From the NCBI GenBank assembly GCA_009617715.1, contig VTFK01000377.1:62001-126000 (forward strand): a stretch of DNA of 64,000 nucleotides, given 5' to 3'. Below the pieces are notes generated by a model that saw only the letters and a list, made by a program, of their open reading frames with translations, was not told the origin of the DNA and did not search any database. How positions within the stretch are numbered: the stretch's first letter is position 1; each line of letters starts with the position of its first letter. Of the stretch, positions 23,473 through 36,389 are shown in pieces. Both the position numbers and the translations under genes were made by a program. Source of the stretch: Plectrocnemia conspersa. Taxonomy: Eukaryota > Arthropoda > Insecta > Trichoptera > Polycentropodidae.

Positions 23473-26220
23473 GATGGTTTAAAGTGTAAAATTGCTCACT
23501 CCATATTTGACAACTTTACAGGAGTAACAAAAAACTAAATATACAACTTGAAAATTAGAAAATAAAACAATATATAAAGATTGCAGTGTTTAATTGGAGA
23601 TTTTGGAAATAGCAATTTGAACATGTGTATTTCGATTAAAGGTCCAATATGGCATTGTAAAGTTATTTTAACTCAAACGAGGAGCTAGCAAATTTACACT
23701 TTAAGCCATCGATATATGAAAATTTATTTATATATTGCGTACTTATTTTTATTGGGACATGAACAATAAAATAAATACGATATAAAACTTCGGTCTTCTC
23801 AATGAATCGATTTATCTCATGGCAAACGACAAAAAGCAGAAAATTAAGAGCAGATTATAATTACGCGTTAAACAATGCACACTGACTCTTGAAAATAAAT
23901 ATACTATAAAAAGATATTACACAAAGAAAAAATATACGTGCTAAAATTACCCAGCAAGTGAGCAAAGGTAAAATATATACATGCTAATAATTACACAAGG
24001 AAAATATGTTAATAATTACGCAATAAATTTCAAATTGCAGTAATTTTACATTCTCCAGAAACATGTTTAAACTCTTCGGGGCGCATATAAAATATCAAAA
24101 GCGAAACTAAAAATGTGCATATTTTTATATAAATATGTTTAATTAGCTCAGCGATTTTAACTTAAAAAATAAAATAAAATAAAAATACCAATTTACATTG
24201 TTATGGTACACTTTCTTAAGTAAGCCCAATGCGTTATAACGGGGTAAATATGTATATACTAGGTAAGTTAATCAGACATAATGCATACCTACCAGTAGGG
24301 GTTTCAAGCACATGCATAATTTGTTACAATCGTCTGTTTCTGAATCATCGAAAAAGAAATCAACCCGTCTCGAAAGTTGGGCTTATCACGGTTTATTCAC
24401 ATAGCAATGGAAGAGAGATCTTTTGACCAAATAATTGAAAATATTTTATTTTGTTTCGAAAATTTAATCATGCATAAGTACCGCCGAAGTTGTTGAAAGT
24501 TTTTTTCAACTAAAATGGGCATTTTAATGTTTAATTTATCAAACTTTTCAAAATATGTTTCCGTTGAAATACTTTGTAGTAGTATTCATATCTAAAAAGT
24601 AATAAACGAATTGGGAACAAATAATGATCTTTAAGTGTATTTATTTAACGTAACAAGTTGCACTTTCATATTCTACTGTAGACATTTTCCTCGGCGATAT
24701 ATGTTGGAGTTTGAGTGCAGTGTAATGGATATAACGTAAGATATGGAAACTTTAAAAGTTAATGTATGAAATAATATTTTTAGAAACTAAAACGCGTGAA
24801 TTTAAAACGTTGAATGTCTGATATTAATAAAGAAGCGTTATTAATTTACTGGTTAAAATTCAAGCATTAAGAATATTAAAACAATTTAATTATAGGCTGT
24901 ATAGAGACATGTTTTTATTTTATTTTATAGGATTAATGAATATTTTGATATATTCGTTTCCCATGATACTTACATACCGACTAATGGGAATTATTAAAAT
25001 TAATCTTATATAATACTCGGATATGAATAAATCTCAACGGACTACCCACATACGGATTTAATATTTGGAATTATACTTCTATTTTTGAAAACATTATATA
25101 CAAAAACCCATCCATGTATTGACCGCATGTGTTTGGTTTAAAAACGGAAACGGTCACTGTTTTCTTTATGCGGCCCATTAATTTCGCATTTAGCCAAAAT
25201 GGTGGCGCGACCGCTGGATGCGGCCGCTATAAAACGGTTTTTGGGAATAAGTCCAAATTGCGTCGTTTAATTAAAACATAAACGTATCAAATAAAAAATA
25301 TATGTATTTTATATAAGCATCGTGACCCGACGATTAATTACGAAGCGGAAGCGGAACCGATTTAGGGGATGGGGTGAGAATCGGACTTGCGACAAATCCA
25401 ATACAACTTTTCGAATTATTCAACTTTTTATAAGGGGTGCGAGAAAAAGTTTCGTTGACTGAGTGCCTTTTGTCTGTCCATTAGGAAATTAACCGACGAT
25501 CGCCTTTTCTGTCATTTCGCCCATCGAAGGTCGTGACAGAACAGAGGGATGGTTAATTAATACTTCCTGCCACACGTGTAATTCTTATATATATGTACAT
25601 ATATTAAAACAATGATAGTTTGAATAAATATAGAAATAATTCTTTCAATTTTTGCGTCTATTATTTTGTGAGAGCATTAGAGACTTAAAAAGTCTGTTGC
25701 CTGAAGTCTTTACGCGAAACAGGCAAAATCGCAACGCTTCGTTGTCATAAGCGGCTTATTCAGAAACAATTTTCATTTCGGTCGATAGAGAACGACCTGA
25801 ATGCAGCCATGGTTCAAAGAGGAATGCAATAATGCGAACGGGAGGAATAATGAACAGTAAAAACGTCCGTGTGTGGCAAATATTTGCATTCAATTACGCG
25901 AATTCCACGCGATTAAAATCCTTTTTTGAGTTTCACACAACGGACCACTATATAAATATGCACGTTGAATATGGATATTTAATGAAAACATTATATGGTA
26001 ACGAATTCACAAAAATTTATGAGTGCCCAAGATTTTGATGCATATTTATTATGTTATAAAGTTAACATTATTCTAATGACAAGAAATTATACAATATATA
26101 TTATACAGCAAACTTATGAAAGTTTTACTATTCTAGTATGAAAAAAATAGTACATTATTTTAAAATAGCAGTTATTAATAAACTAAATGACTTCAAACCC
26201 AAAAATAATTCACTCTAAAA

Positions 26221-27763
26221 AGTGGTTTACAAACTAGGGGGCGCATCTCCCAGGGAGGAGGGCATTAGCTAGTTTAGGGTGCGCGAAAAGTTTAACATTT
26301 TAAATCCTATATTTTAAATTAATATGTTTAAAAGAACGGATAATTTTTTGACTAAAAGAAAATCTAATAATAATAAAGATGCTGGTGCGATAAAATAAAG
26401 TGCGAATAGAACAAGAAAATAGAAACTCTAAAACAAGAAAATACGATTAATCCTATTTATCATTACGATTTAAAAGTATAATGATAAATACAATTTTGAC
26501 TAGAGATATAAAACCATGGGAATTAAAACGCCATGTTGCAACTATGCATAGGTCAATCCATAGATTTTAGGTAAAATTAGTTGAGCTTAATAATAAAAAC
26601 GCGCAAAAAATAGTTTTGGTCTTATCAAATGTATTGCTAGCATCATACTAAGTTTTATACAAAATACATACATTAGAATAAAAACATTGTTTTATCAGCA
26701 GCTATTGATGTTTCGTTTATCATATGCAAAACAATTGCCTGTTGATAATAGAGATTTATTTATTATTTTTTATTACAAATCTGACCATAATGACTTGACT
26801 ATACCTAATCTTAATGGCCATAATACACACAATAATAAACATGTAATGATGCACACTTATAATATATCATATAAGAACCATACCACATATTTTTTTCCAG
26901 CTCCTCATAACTATAGCCGAAAATGTATTTGTGTCTGGCAAGTTCGTTGAGTAGCTGGATGGCTCGTGGAACGTTCCCAAGGGCTGACGCTCTAGCCGTA
27001 ACCACAAAAAAGAAGCAAATTTATTTAGGAACGATCCATTTTGATATTTTTTTAAGAAAAAATATATATTTAAATAAATATATGCATGGACCAAATGATT
27101 TCAAAAGGCAAAGTGAAACGAATCATCCAAAAATTAGATTAATATAAAACTTAAATCACAAAAAAAAAAAATTTGCCATGTTTCTTCTTAAAAATGACTT
27201 CTGCACCTGAAATGATATTTATGTGAAAAAAATAATTTTATTTATCATTTGCAAGGTTTGATGTTTCATTTTCCACTTGATTGTAATGATCTTTATTACA
27301 CATAGTATTCATTATGAACAGAATATATTTTTTTGATAAACAACATGATACATTTGAATTGAAAATTTTTGAAAACGAACAACTGATATAATTATTATAC
27401 GATACAAACATTTGAATATAAAATTATATTTAGTTCAATTGTTTTTTGATAAAAGTAAGTAGTTTTTGAGACTCTATCAAGCAATACTATACCCCGTTTT
27501 TTGTTAAAAAATAACTTCGGATAGTTATTTCATCGATAACATCAAAATGTAATAAGTTTTGTGCTGATGGACCGTTCATCCATCGCATTAAACACAGATT
27601 AATCTATAAACATACAGGTAAGTAAACCTTATTGTATGTAAATTTTATTTTATTTTATTTTTCCAAACAATTGATATTTTTATTATTTAAAAATGTACCT
27701 AAAGTAATATGATTTTTTTTCTTAAAAAATGGGACGTAGTAACATAAAGTGTGGAAGCCCCTG
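26221..27763 (+). mobile_element. hAT element derivative (BED/ZBED-type transposase remnant)
   Basis: The left end is AGTGGTTTACAAACTAGGGG and the right end reads AAGTGTGGAAGCCCCTG, a diverged inverted partner. The flanks ctctaaaa (26213-26220) and ctctagaa (27764-27771) match at 7 of 8 positions, the expected hAT target duplication length. Inside, the + strand shows IKPWELKRHVATMHR at 26508-26552, the C-terminal half of a BED zinc finger (.KP.KLKRHL.T.H in ZBED5/SCAND3-like transposases). It also shows NVLLASY, then a stop, then V-L-Y at 26628, resembling the next conserved ALLASY.V block. The rest of the transposase is missing or unrecognisable, and a LINE 3' fragment appears nested at about 26880-27010. 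A dead, internally rearranged copy. Confidence 0.75.
26880..27010 (-). pseudogene. Possible LINE C-terminal fragment nested in the hAT element
   Basis: The minus strand reads VTARASALGNVPRAIQLLNE and then a segment ending S-Y-E-E-L-E. It resembles the C-terminal tail of insect jockey-type polyproteins (R....G.AP..R.L...N.L...D.F). GC content is higher than in the flanks. The identification is by feel only and could be wrong. Confidence 0.3.
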
Positions 27764-27994
27764 CTCTAGAAAATCTAATTGCTTTTATTGTAAAATAATT
27801 TATTAATATATATATTAATAAATAATAGATATTTGAAAATTATTTAATTCATAACAGAGCCTTTAAAATCCTTACACATATAATACAAAAAATAAACAAT
27901 AGAAACACGTTAAAAATAATAAATTCTTGCTCAATATTTCATATTTCGCTATTAATTTAATAGCTTTGAAAATCGTGTTCCCAGAGGCTTTTAA

Positions 27995-28055
27995 TAGATA
28001 ATGTGTTTTTAGACACTGATAAAGCTTTTGATTGTTTCTGCACGCAGACATTATA
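27995..28055 (+). pseudogene. Short RT motif-A relic interrupted by a MITE
   Basis: The + strand reads NVFLDTDKAFDCFCTQTLY, a fair match to the LINE RT motif A block (VFLDLSKAFDCV). The frame then runs straight into the MITE at 28056. No further RT motifs were identified beyond the MITE, so only a fragment is supported. Confidence 0.45.
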
Positions 28056-28321
28056 CAGTGGAATCTTGTTTATTGAGCATAATCCTTTCCGAATCTTACT
28101 CGTAACGTAAAACACTCGTTAAGCGAAACAATTTTTCCAATACAAATCAATGTAATGTACTATAATGCCTAGCTTGAGGTATAGTTTAACAGGTAGTTAC
28201 TGCTAAATATCTTACACTTACAGGCCTTATTACAGAATGGTTTTGGCACAATTCGGGACCTCTTGGTAGTCTCCTCGTCACCTGTTATGCCAAACAACGC
28301 TCGTTAAGCGAAATTCCACTA
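28056..28321. mobile_element. pogo/Tigger-like MITE, copy 2
   Basis: The left end CAGTGGAATCTTGTTTA pairs with the right end cgttaagcgaaattccacta. It is flanked by TA at 28054-28055 and 28322-28323. Internal cactcgttaagcga blocks and the ends match copy 1 (14757-14963), but this copy has about 60 bp more interior. It sits directly in a LINE RT fragment. Confidence 0.75.
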
Positions 28322-29074
28322 TATACGTATTACTTATTTAAATTATGTTTTTCAGTAACTTTATGTTATTTTATAAACTTTTTTAATGATAATATTTTCG
28401 TATTGAAATTAAAAATCAATTGTCTAATCGCTAATATTTATATCCTGGATTTTTATCAGGTTCAAATCAAAGATCCTTTATATTTATAATATTTAACTAA
28501 ATCACAGTCATTTTATGCTCATGTAAAAATTCTTTTCAAGTAGATAAAATATAATTATTATTATTATTGAACAATGGTTTGACAAATAGCTAATCATTAA
28601 AGTTTAATGCTTTCTCGTAAAAGGAAAAAAACTGAAATTTAAATTTTTATCAAAGCCATAATTAGAAAGAAGCTAAAGTCTCACTTAAAATTATGACAAT
28701 AATCTAATAGAGCTGAACTGTATCTTTTGTATGCTTCTCAAGTTTAAAGATGCATACAAAAAAAAAATATTTAAAGAAGATATTCTATTATACAATACAA
28801 TGTAAAAATCCACGTATAAAATTGCAAACTTACAGACTTAAAATTAATTTATAATCTGTATAGAGAGAATAAGTAAATATAATTTCTTATTGTCTTTGTA
28901 ATCACAGTATATGATTCGTCGTCTAACTTAGAGAGATCATATACTAGATATAATACTTTTGTTGCAATGTGTCATTAATTAATAATGCATATTTGGGTTT
29001 AATATAATATTTATATATTATACGCCATGAAATGTTTAATTTTGAACCAATGTATGTCAGTGGATGTAAGATAA

Positions 29075-29530
29075 TCAGTATTGTACAGAGTGGCGGAACT
29101 TTGGGAGCGCAAGCGAAACTACATCAATAATATTCGTTATTGATTTATGGCCGTTTATAATAATTTCGTATTCAACGTCAAACTTATCGAAAACAAGCGC
29201 CGAAAGGCAATAACTAAGCACAATAGAAATCGACGACTGGGTTAACTGCCGCGATAAATAATTTACGTTCAGCGAGATATAATCGCTCATTTGAATTTCC
29301 TCCGTATCCAGCGGCACAGCTTTCTTCAGAAGCTCATCTTAATCTCGGCTAATCCAATCAAAGTTGCCTGCGAACAATTAAGCGTTTGCTTGCAGGCGCT
29401 GGACTTGGAGGCCCGGGTCGGTCGATTTATTCAAATGATGGCGCATGAATATTCAACGTAACTACGAAATAATTACCGCGAACAAATCCGACCTTCACGT
29501 GTACCTACATTGTGTACGAATACACAAAGT
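29075..29530. promoter_or_regulatory. GC-richer island, candidate regulatory DNA
   Basis: It contains ctcggctaatccaatcaaag (PBC/Hox and TALE-like), caattaagcg and ggcgcatgaatattcaac within a CpG-containing stretch. It includes an 80-codon minus-strand ORF without recognised similarity. Nature inferred from composition and motif density only. Confidence 0.3.
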
Positions 29531-30499
29531 GGTAGTAAATTTTCGGAAAACGTTCTCAAAGACAATACATTTAATTTTAAATCGTTTACGGATATTGAAA
29601 ACTATAGCGGAGATATGTGTTTAACGATTGAACTTGATTACAATTATCAGAATATAATTTTTTTTTAATACAGGGTTTAATTTTGGAACGGCTTTTATTG
29701 ATTATATCTTATAATAGCGAAGCTGCTATTCTTCGTAGCAGTGGAGAAAGGCTTTTAAAACGCCCGTACTTTCAGATAGGTTTTGATTTTGTGAAATGTT
29801 AGTTACTTAAGCAAAAAGGCAGGCTCAGCTGTCACACGATCAGGTTTAGTTCTTAAGAAATTGTCAGATAATTCTCCTTCAGCTCATGGGACAAGTTATT
29901 GATTACGAGTTTTGCACAATTTTTTTCCCCATGTTGAAATCGACGATTTTTTGCGATTAAATTAACATTTAAACGTCAGTCCCGATTTAGAACAGTATTG
30001 ATGATGACCACATTTGCTCGGAGCGCTGTTGATCCTCGTCGATTTCCCATTCATATTTGAATGTCTTGTGTCATCTGAAATAGCATGCTTCATCATCAGA
30101 TATTGAACAACAAAGGTGCACTTACGTAACGTACGGACCGTTCAAAAGGCTCTTGCTCAATTAAGCAGGGCCCTACTGTATATCTGAGATTTTCCCTGAA
30201 CTAACACGACCTCATTAGGAGAAATCCAAATACATCCGAAAATATAAAGCCACCAACATATAGATGATAATTGAAAACAATATCGTCCATAAAATCACCT
30301 TCCAATAAAAGATTAAGCATCAATATTTCAAACCTGCATATTTTATCTTAACGGAAAACCATTACACCACAATCATTCCAGTGCATAATAGAAAATTCCA
30401 TTTATCAGATATTTTTGCATCACATCAGTAGACGCACACACAAACGCTCGACTGACTGAAACGCAAAGTTTTATTAGGACTGCTGATAAAGCCTTCCAT

Positions 30500-30860
30500 A
30501 TCGCCTTTATTACACCATTACACCCTGTTTCCGCAGGGTGTTCTTTTTACGACACCCTGCGCCTATATCAATGAGAAGCCAGACGGTCATGTTACAGACG
30601 AACGTTTTTTACGATCGTGTCGTCACGTCCCTCCTCCTTTTGATCCTTTAGTTTCGGTCGATTTGCATAGGTCGATATAGTAAGCACCTAAATATGTATT
30701 GCTTTGCTATATGCGTGATGATGGGCGCGTTAACCGCCCTCAGAGTTCGGTAATTTCGCGCTCGAATTGCGGTAATTATTATTTTTTAACGTCGGCAATT
30801 TCGCCGGCGCCTTCAGAGAAATTTATTACGATTTTTTATGCTTTGTAATGTGAGTAATAA
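30500..30860. promoter_or_regulatory. GC-richer island with ACACCCTG repeats
   Basis: Three ACACCCTG words occur within 40 bp (30529-30560), two in inverted orientation forming an 8-bp hairpin (acaccctg...cagggtgt). They are followed by CpG-rich sequence and caattgcggtaattattatt homeodomain-type sites. No coding signal. Confidence 0.3.
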
Positions 30861-32499
30861 TTTCTTGCTGGCGGCTAGTTTTTATTTTATTGTAAAGAAA
30901 AATTACGATTTGCATATAAATTCATGCTAATTTTAAACTAAGTTATTAAAATCGTGTCTAGTATTACGAAAATATCACCAAAGAAAAGTATATTGAATCA
31001 TCATCTCAATTTCTCTAAGCAATAGAAACGAAAACTTGCACTAAACGTGTCGCTAAAAAACATCAGGTTTTAATTTCAATTACCTATATAGATATTTCAT
31101 ATTTAATTTCTATATAACTTTAATTCTTTAGCATTAAAATTGTAAAATATAATTCATTCTCAACACCTTAATTTTTTTTGTTAATTCAGCTTATGATGAA
31201 CATTTAAACATTTCAATTGGCAATTTAATATGTGTACAAACCTCCTTTTTTAGTTTAGTTACTAAATCTTTACTTAAGCATGTTACTAATTTATATGATA
31301 TTATTAAAAATAATATGTAATTATTATCTTTATTTATTTTTAATTGTTACAAATTTTTGTCAAAAATTAATAGCGATCTATGGCACGCGTGCCAGAGGCG
31401 GCACATAAAAAATGCCAGCACGTAAACGATTTACAGGTGGTTACAAATTATTGCGTGATTTTTGACATGAAAAAAAATGTAACATTCCCCTGGTTAGAAA
31501 CACTAAAACATGGAATCTTAAAAATAAGTGAAAACAATATTTATCAGAATTTATCTTTTTTATCTGTTTTCATTTATAATTCTAACACTGCTTTAAGAGT
31601 ATTATTGTTTTATTGCTCAATGGCTTCCATCCAGTTATTAATCAACAATTGTAGATATTAAATTTATTAAGGGACTAATGGAGTGTTGTATTTACTTTAA
31701 GTAATAAATCTGGCTTCGATGAGAAATAATTATTTTTCGTCTCTGTTCTGATTCAATTAAGCTTTATAAATCAATACATCAGCCGAAACTAAATATGGCG
31801 TATCGCATTGCCACACTGATGCTTGGATACTTATATAATATACGAAACGACTTTGTTCATTGCGGCAACGGGGATTTTCGTATTTTGTGTTTATGACCGA
31901 TTTCTCACAGCTTTTATTGCCATATAATACTACGTCTTTTTCCCCAATCCCTCTCGGTACTTTAATTTTGTTTGTTTGCTCGCGTAGATATATTTACAAC
32001 GTAATATGCCGCCGATTCTTACGTAGGATTTGGAAGAAATTAAGCACCGTAGATAATCTTATGTTTTGTGTAGTTGTAAAAGCGAGCCCAATACAACGTA
32101 ATTTATACGTTTGTTCAAAAATATATTTGTCATACTCACACCATTCTCCGAAGTTTGAGTATTGAAATTCGTTGAAATTTTTGCAACACCACACGGAAAA
32201 GTTTAATACAATAATACACACACGTACATTTATATTGTGATTAATTTTCGAACTTTCAAATGTGTTTTTAACGCGTTGCTATAATGTACGACGACACTTT
32301 TACAAATTTTACACGCGGGTCGTATTTATCGCGACCGTGTATAAATTAAATTGTTATATTTATTGTTATTGTTCTGAATGTTTCGACCTCCGAAACTTTT
32401 CGGCGGCCGTATTAATTTAACAAGGCATTACACAAAACGACCGAGCGGTTGCCATTATTTATTCGCAACTAAGGAATGCTTTCCGTTTGTGTTTTTCAG

Positions 32500-32683
32500 A
32501 AAAACCCCGGTACCGTCAGATCAGCTGAGGAAGACCGAGGACGTAGTAATCACACAATGTCTGCTTGGGTGATTGTCGGTAATGCTGCTGTCATATCTAG
32601 GCATGTGTCTATGATGTGTGCCGAAGCTGAGGAAGCAGTGTACACCAGTCACGCGGATTTACTGTCGTGGTCAAATCTCTCAG
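32500..32683 (+). CDS. oaf: out at first (oaf), next internal coding exon
   Basis: A 184-base exon, phase 0 at its start and phase 1 at its end (61 codons plus one base). The acceptor is tgtgtttttcag (ending 32499) and the donor is gtaaga at 32684. The peptide starts KNPGTVRSAEEDRG, which continues AMAKLRQ of the upstream exon exactly as in the family (AMAKLRQ followed by KNP..VR.AEE). It later contains HVSMMCAEAEEAVYT and a D-L-L-S-W stretch, matching the conserved CAEA..A.YT segment. Two N-glycosylation sequons are visible, N-H-T at exon residues 17-19 and N-L-S at 59-61, which fits a secreted protein. The single cysteine is residue 40. Downstream family features (the W-Y-P-C motif and the cysteine-rich tail) were looked for on the + strand up to 64000 and not found, so the 3' exon or exons probably lie outside the window. 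No frameshift or stop interrupts the exon, so the gene appears functional. Confidence 0.95.
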
Positions 32684-32890
32684 GTAAGAGTAAATGTAAT
32701 TTAATATACTCGGTTATTTTTGTACATACAAATATATTTGTCTCTATTGAGATCCTTCTAGTCTAGTAGGTTTAGTTTAGTCGTCTTCAGACCGTACTTT
32801 TTTCATGAGGGCCTTAAATTTCTAGCTACGCCAATGCACATACATGTATATGTATGTACATATGTACCTATGTACTACATAGTCCACGGC

Positions 32891-32960
32891 AGTGATGTTA
32901 GCACTACGTGTAGTTCTGTTACAATTGCAGTACAGTCATGGATTGCAAGATGAATTTTTG
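32891..32960 (+). repeat. Dispersed repeat family, copy C
   Basis: It contains gtgatgttagcactacgtgt and ends gtcatggattgcaagatgaa before a T run. It matches copy A at both ends and copy B through the central attacaattgcagta portion. It lies about 200 bp after the second oaf exon. Confidence 0.45.
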
Positions 32961-33824
32961 ACCTTATGTCAAATTTATGCACAAGTGCTTTCTTTGACAT
33001 AAAGTTATTGCACGCTAAAAAGATTTTCCAGTGACGATCGATTTTTTATTTGACGCAGAAAATGTGTCATCGCGTGACGTTCGAGAAAATTTTCAAATGA
33101 CTATATGTGTAGCTTAATAGAAAAAATACAATTGTTAATAATTACATTTTCATTTTAATATTATGTAACTCGTACAAAATTAAGTTTCAATCTATGATAA
33201 ATTATAAACGAACTGACCGAAACCGAATGTTCGATCTTGGACAGTTCTTTCTCTTCTAAGTTTTATTATCAGTGATTAATTATCTGCTTCATAGCAATAA
33301 ATATGTTGAAAGGATCCTTTAAATTTTCGGTTTATGGAGAAATATATTCTTAATGGAGACTTTTTCTATGATCTACGTATTAGATTTTCCATTTTTATCA
33401 ATGAGTATTGATCCGGTCACGGCACGTTGCATAAACGATAGTCGAAACCACACAACGAAACACAATGGATAGCGTGCAACTTAATTAACCTATTCATTGT
33501 GGATTCGTAAGCCAGACGTTCAATTGCCGATAGAAATTGGAATTGATATCGTTGCTCTCTCCACATCCACACACGTGCGTTTATGTATGTACATAAATCG
33601 ACGACCACACGTAAACTAGTGCAGTTGCAAAAGCAAACTTTACATGATAGTGAATCGAATTTAAAATGTTAATTAATTTAAAAAATAAAAGTTATACATC
33701 TCAAAAATACATTAAGTATGTATGTTTGTAATATTATACTACACGTATTGTAAGTTAAACTTGTACAGTGACATACTGTGGGTATGTTTACGCCTTTATA
33801 TAAAATTTATATAGGTATTACCCT

Positions 33825-33885
33825 AATAAAGGCTGAGTCGTTACGGGTGTCGCGTGTTCGATTCACAATGTGAGTGGGATTATAA
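33825..33885 (+). other. Possible tRNA-derived SINE fragment
   Basis: ggctgagtcgttacgggtgt and then cgcgtgttcgattcac resemble shortened pol III A-box and B-box-containing sequence (B box near GTTCGATTC). The spacing is too short for a tRNA. Weak. Confidence 0.25.
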
Positions 33886-34959
33886 ATTGAGCTACAAATT
33901 AATGATGGTTGCTATGATGGCATTAAATCGTTAGTGTAAAATTAATAATTGAAATGAGTTTTTAATTGCAAAGATGAAAAAAACGCGTAGAAAATCCATA
34001 TTCTTATTTGAAATTTCAATTCAACATTATTTTAAAAATTGCGCGTCAGAGTGAAATTGTAATAATATAGTAACATTAGATGATCCGAATTTAATTATAT
34101 ATCATTCGATTCTTCGAAAACAAATTTATTATGTTCTAAGATAAAAATAAAAACGTCGCATGAGATAAACCATAAAATATTTACCGTATCCTCGCGGCAT
34201 ACGGTGGAGTAAACAGACGTTATCGTTTCACAAATCGTATAAAAAGGAAATAAACAATTCGTTAAGTGCGTTCTCGTAAAATATGAATTCTTCTGAAATT
34301 GAATTATTACTGCAAATGTTTCGTCGGAAATTCCGCGAAAATCGGTGGTGTAAAAGGGGTGATATATTAACCTCGTAATATAAGTACACATGCTTTAAAA
34401 ACCCTTTAACTTGATACTGTATGGAGTATATGGTGGATATTCAATTATATAAAGGAGTCAACTTGTTGCTTGAAATTTAAATATTGTTCATGTACATTTT
34501 GTTCTAAAATAATTTGAATGAATAAGAATAGAATAGCATTTTCACAATTATGCTGCTTGTATCAATTAACAGTTGGAATCTGTAGTTTTTCACGAATATA
34601 GGAATTTTTATAGTACATTGAACCAATTATTTGGCATAGTACAATTTTTACTGTAATTTGAAATATTTTAGTTTTCTGCACAGTCCTGAATTTAAATTCC
34701 AAATGTTTATAGTTCAAGGATTTGTTTAAAAAATATTAACTTATTGTACATAAACTGACAATTTTAAAGCAATCAACCAGTACATAAATATGTCTTTTCT
34801 TGATTTTGAGCTCTTTTACCTTTTTATTTGTATGATCGTTCTATCAAAATTCAAATAATTCAAATGACATAATTTAATGATACATCTTTGTATTTGTATG
34901 TCACTAGTATTGGTTTAATTATGTTAGGAAAAAAATACTATTTTTCTGTGATATTTTCT

Positions 34960-35110
34960 TTCACTGAGCTTTTGGATATTTAGGTATATGTATTTTGAGT
35001 TATAATACGTATAGCATAGGTCCGAGAACACTGTTTTGCGGGACTCTTAACATTTTCCTGAAGTCAGATATACTTTTTCGTTTAAGTATCGGTCAGATGT
35101 TAGAATTTAT
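34960..35110 (-). pseudogene. Non-LTR RT relic (antisense)
   Basis: The minus strand reads RVPQNSVLGPMLYVL at 35003-35047, a near-complete version of the GVPQGSVLGP.L...Y block that precedes YADD in LINE reverse transcriptases. Upstream, in another frame, is RYLNEKVYL, matching the SYL..R.VY segment. The glycine of PQG is replaced by asparagine and a stop follows. Other RT motifs are not recoverable. Confidence 0.7.
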
Positions 35111-36389
35111 TATTGCACTTTATGATTTAAGCAAAAAATTCTAAAGTTGTGCAAACTTTATAATTCTTCAATTGCGCTGCTTATTCTATATTTATGTATT
35201 TATTTTTCAATCATTGAATATGTTTTAGTATAAAATATTCCTATATAGGTGTATATAAAAGTAACAAGCATAATAATATATTCAAAAAACCAAAACTAAT
35301 CAAAAATAAAATTTAAAACCCAAAAGTTGATCGACTGATATTCCGACATTCGCTAGCAGTGGTACCTCACGATAGTGAAGGACCGACAGCTAGTTATAGC
35401 AGATTGTCTTTAACTCATAAATTAAATGTAAAGAAATAAATTTGTATGTATATAGTTTTCTCAAGCTGTAGTTAGTTTAAGAATGGTATTTTAGATTTTT
35501 AATAACTCGAAACTAGACCTATACCATTTAATGAAGGCTACTGAAATACTGATTTTTTTTAAATATGAATACCAAAGCTATAGTTCAATTTATTAGGAAA
35601 GATTTAAAAAATTCCAAATGTTTTAAAAACAATTCAAATAATAAGTAGAATGGTTGTGATGTTTTTTCCCCCAAATGACAATATTAAATATAGTTATAAG
35701 TTTTAAGACTCCACTTCTCTGTAATCAGGGTTATTATACAGCATGAAAGTTTCAAAGTAACTGCCTGGCAGACAGTTTCCCAAAATAAGTTATCAGCGAA
35801 AGATAACTTTTATACATTGGAAAGTTAATAAGAGAAAACATAAACGAAATATCGAAAAATATGCTATAACAAGCAGATGATTTCTTGTTCAGCAATGGTT
35901 AAGACAGAGGAGTTGATATATCTATCGCCTCTTATGTAAATGTAATTATATAAGTAGTTTGCTTTCGTGTCACAATAGATTTTGGTTTATAGAAAATAAA
36001 AACACAAGCTCTAAAGCTTCTGCTCTCAGCAATTATATTGGTGTCATTTCTGAAATAAGTATAAATAATTTACAGTAATTGAAATGAAGTACAATAATAT
36101 AAAATATTTTAGAGATAATTTAATCAATTTGTCTTAACTTATCTGTAAAAGTTAGTTAATCTGAAAATACTGTTTAGTAATTGTACACATAAAGTTGCAT
36201 CTCATCAGTTAACTTCGTTGTACTTAGAATTTTTGTCTCTCATGTTGAACATGTTTTCTGTGGATAACTTTCTTTAATGAATTTGATTATTTTTTTAGAC
36301 AATCACAATATATTTTTATAAGCTCTCTGCACAATGCTTATATATTACTAGGGCTAAAAAAACTAAACGTAACACAAGCCATATCAGCG

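Larger units (their letters stand above)
10391..32499 (+). other. oaf: oaf intron between the two recognised exons (phase 0, 22.1 kb)
   Basis: The intron is bounded by gtgagt at 10391 and a tttttcag acceptor ending 32499. It is AT-rich and holds at least four sense-strand LINE relics, two pogo-like MITEs, a hAT derivative with a nested LINE 3' fragment, hairpins, and GC-richer islands near 19.6-19.9, 22.8-23.3, 25.1-25.6, 29.1-29.5 and 30.5-30.9 kb. No nested host gene could be supported on either strand. Short ORFs here are unconvincing except for one weak candidate at 20215-20496. Confidence 0.85.
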
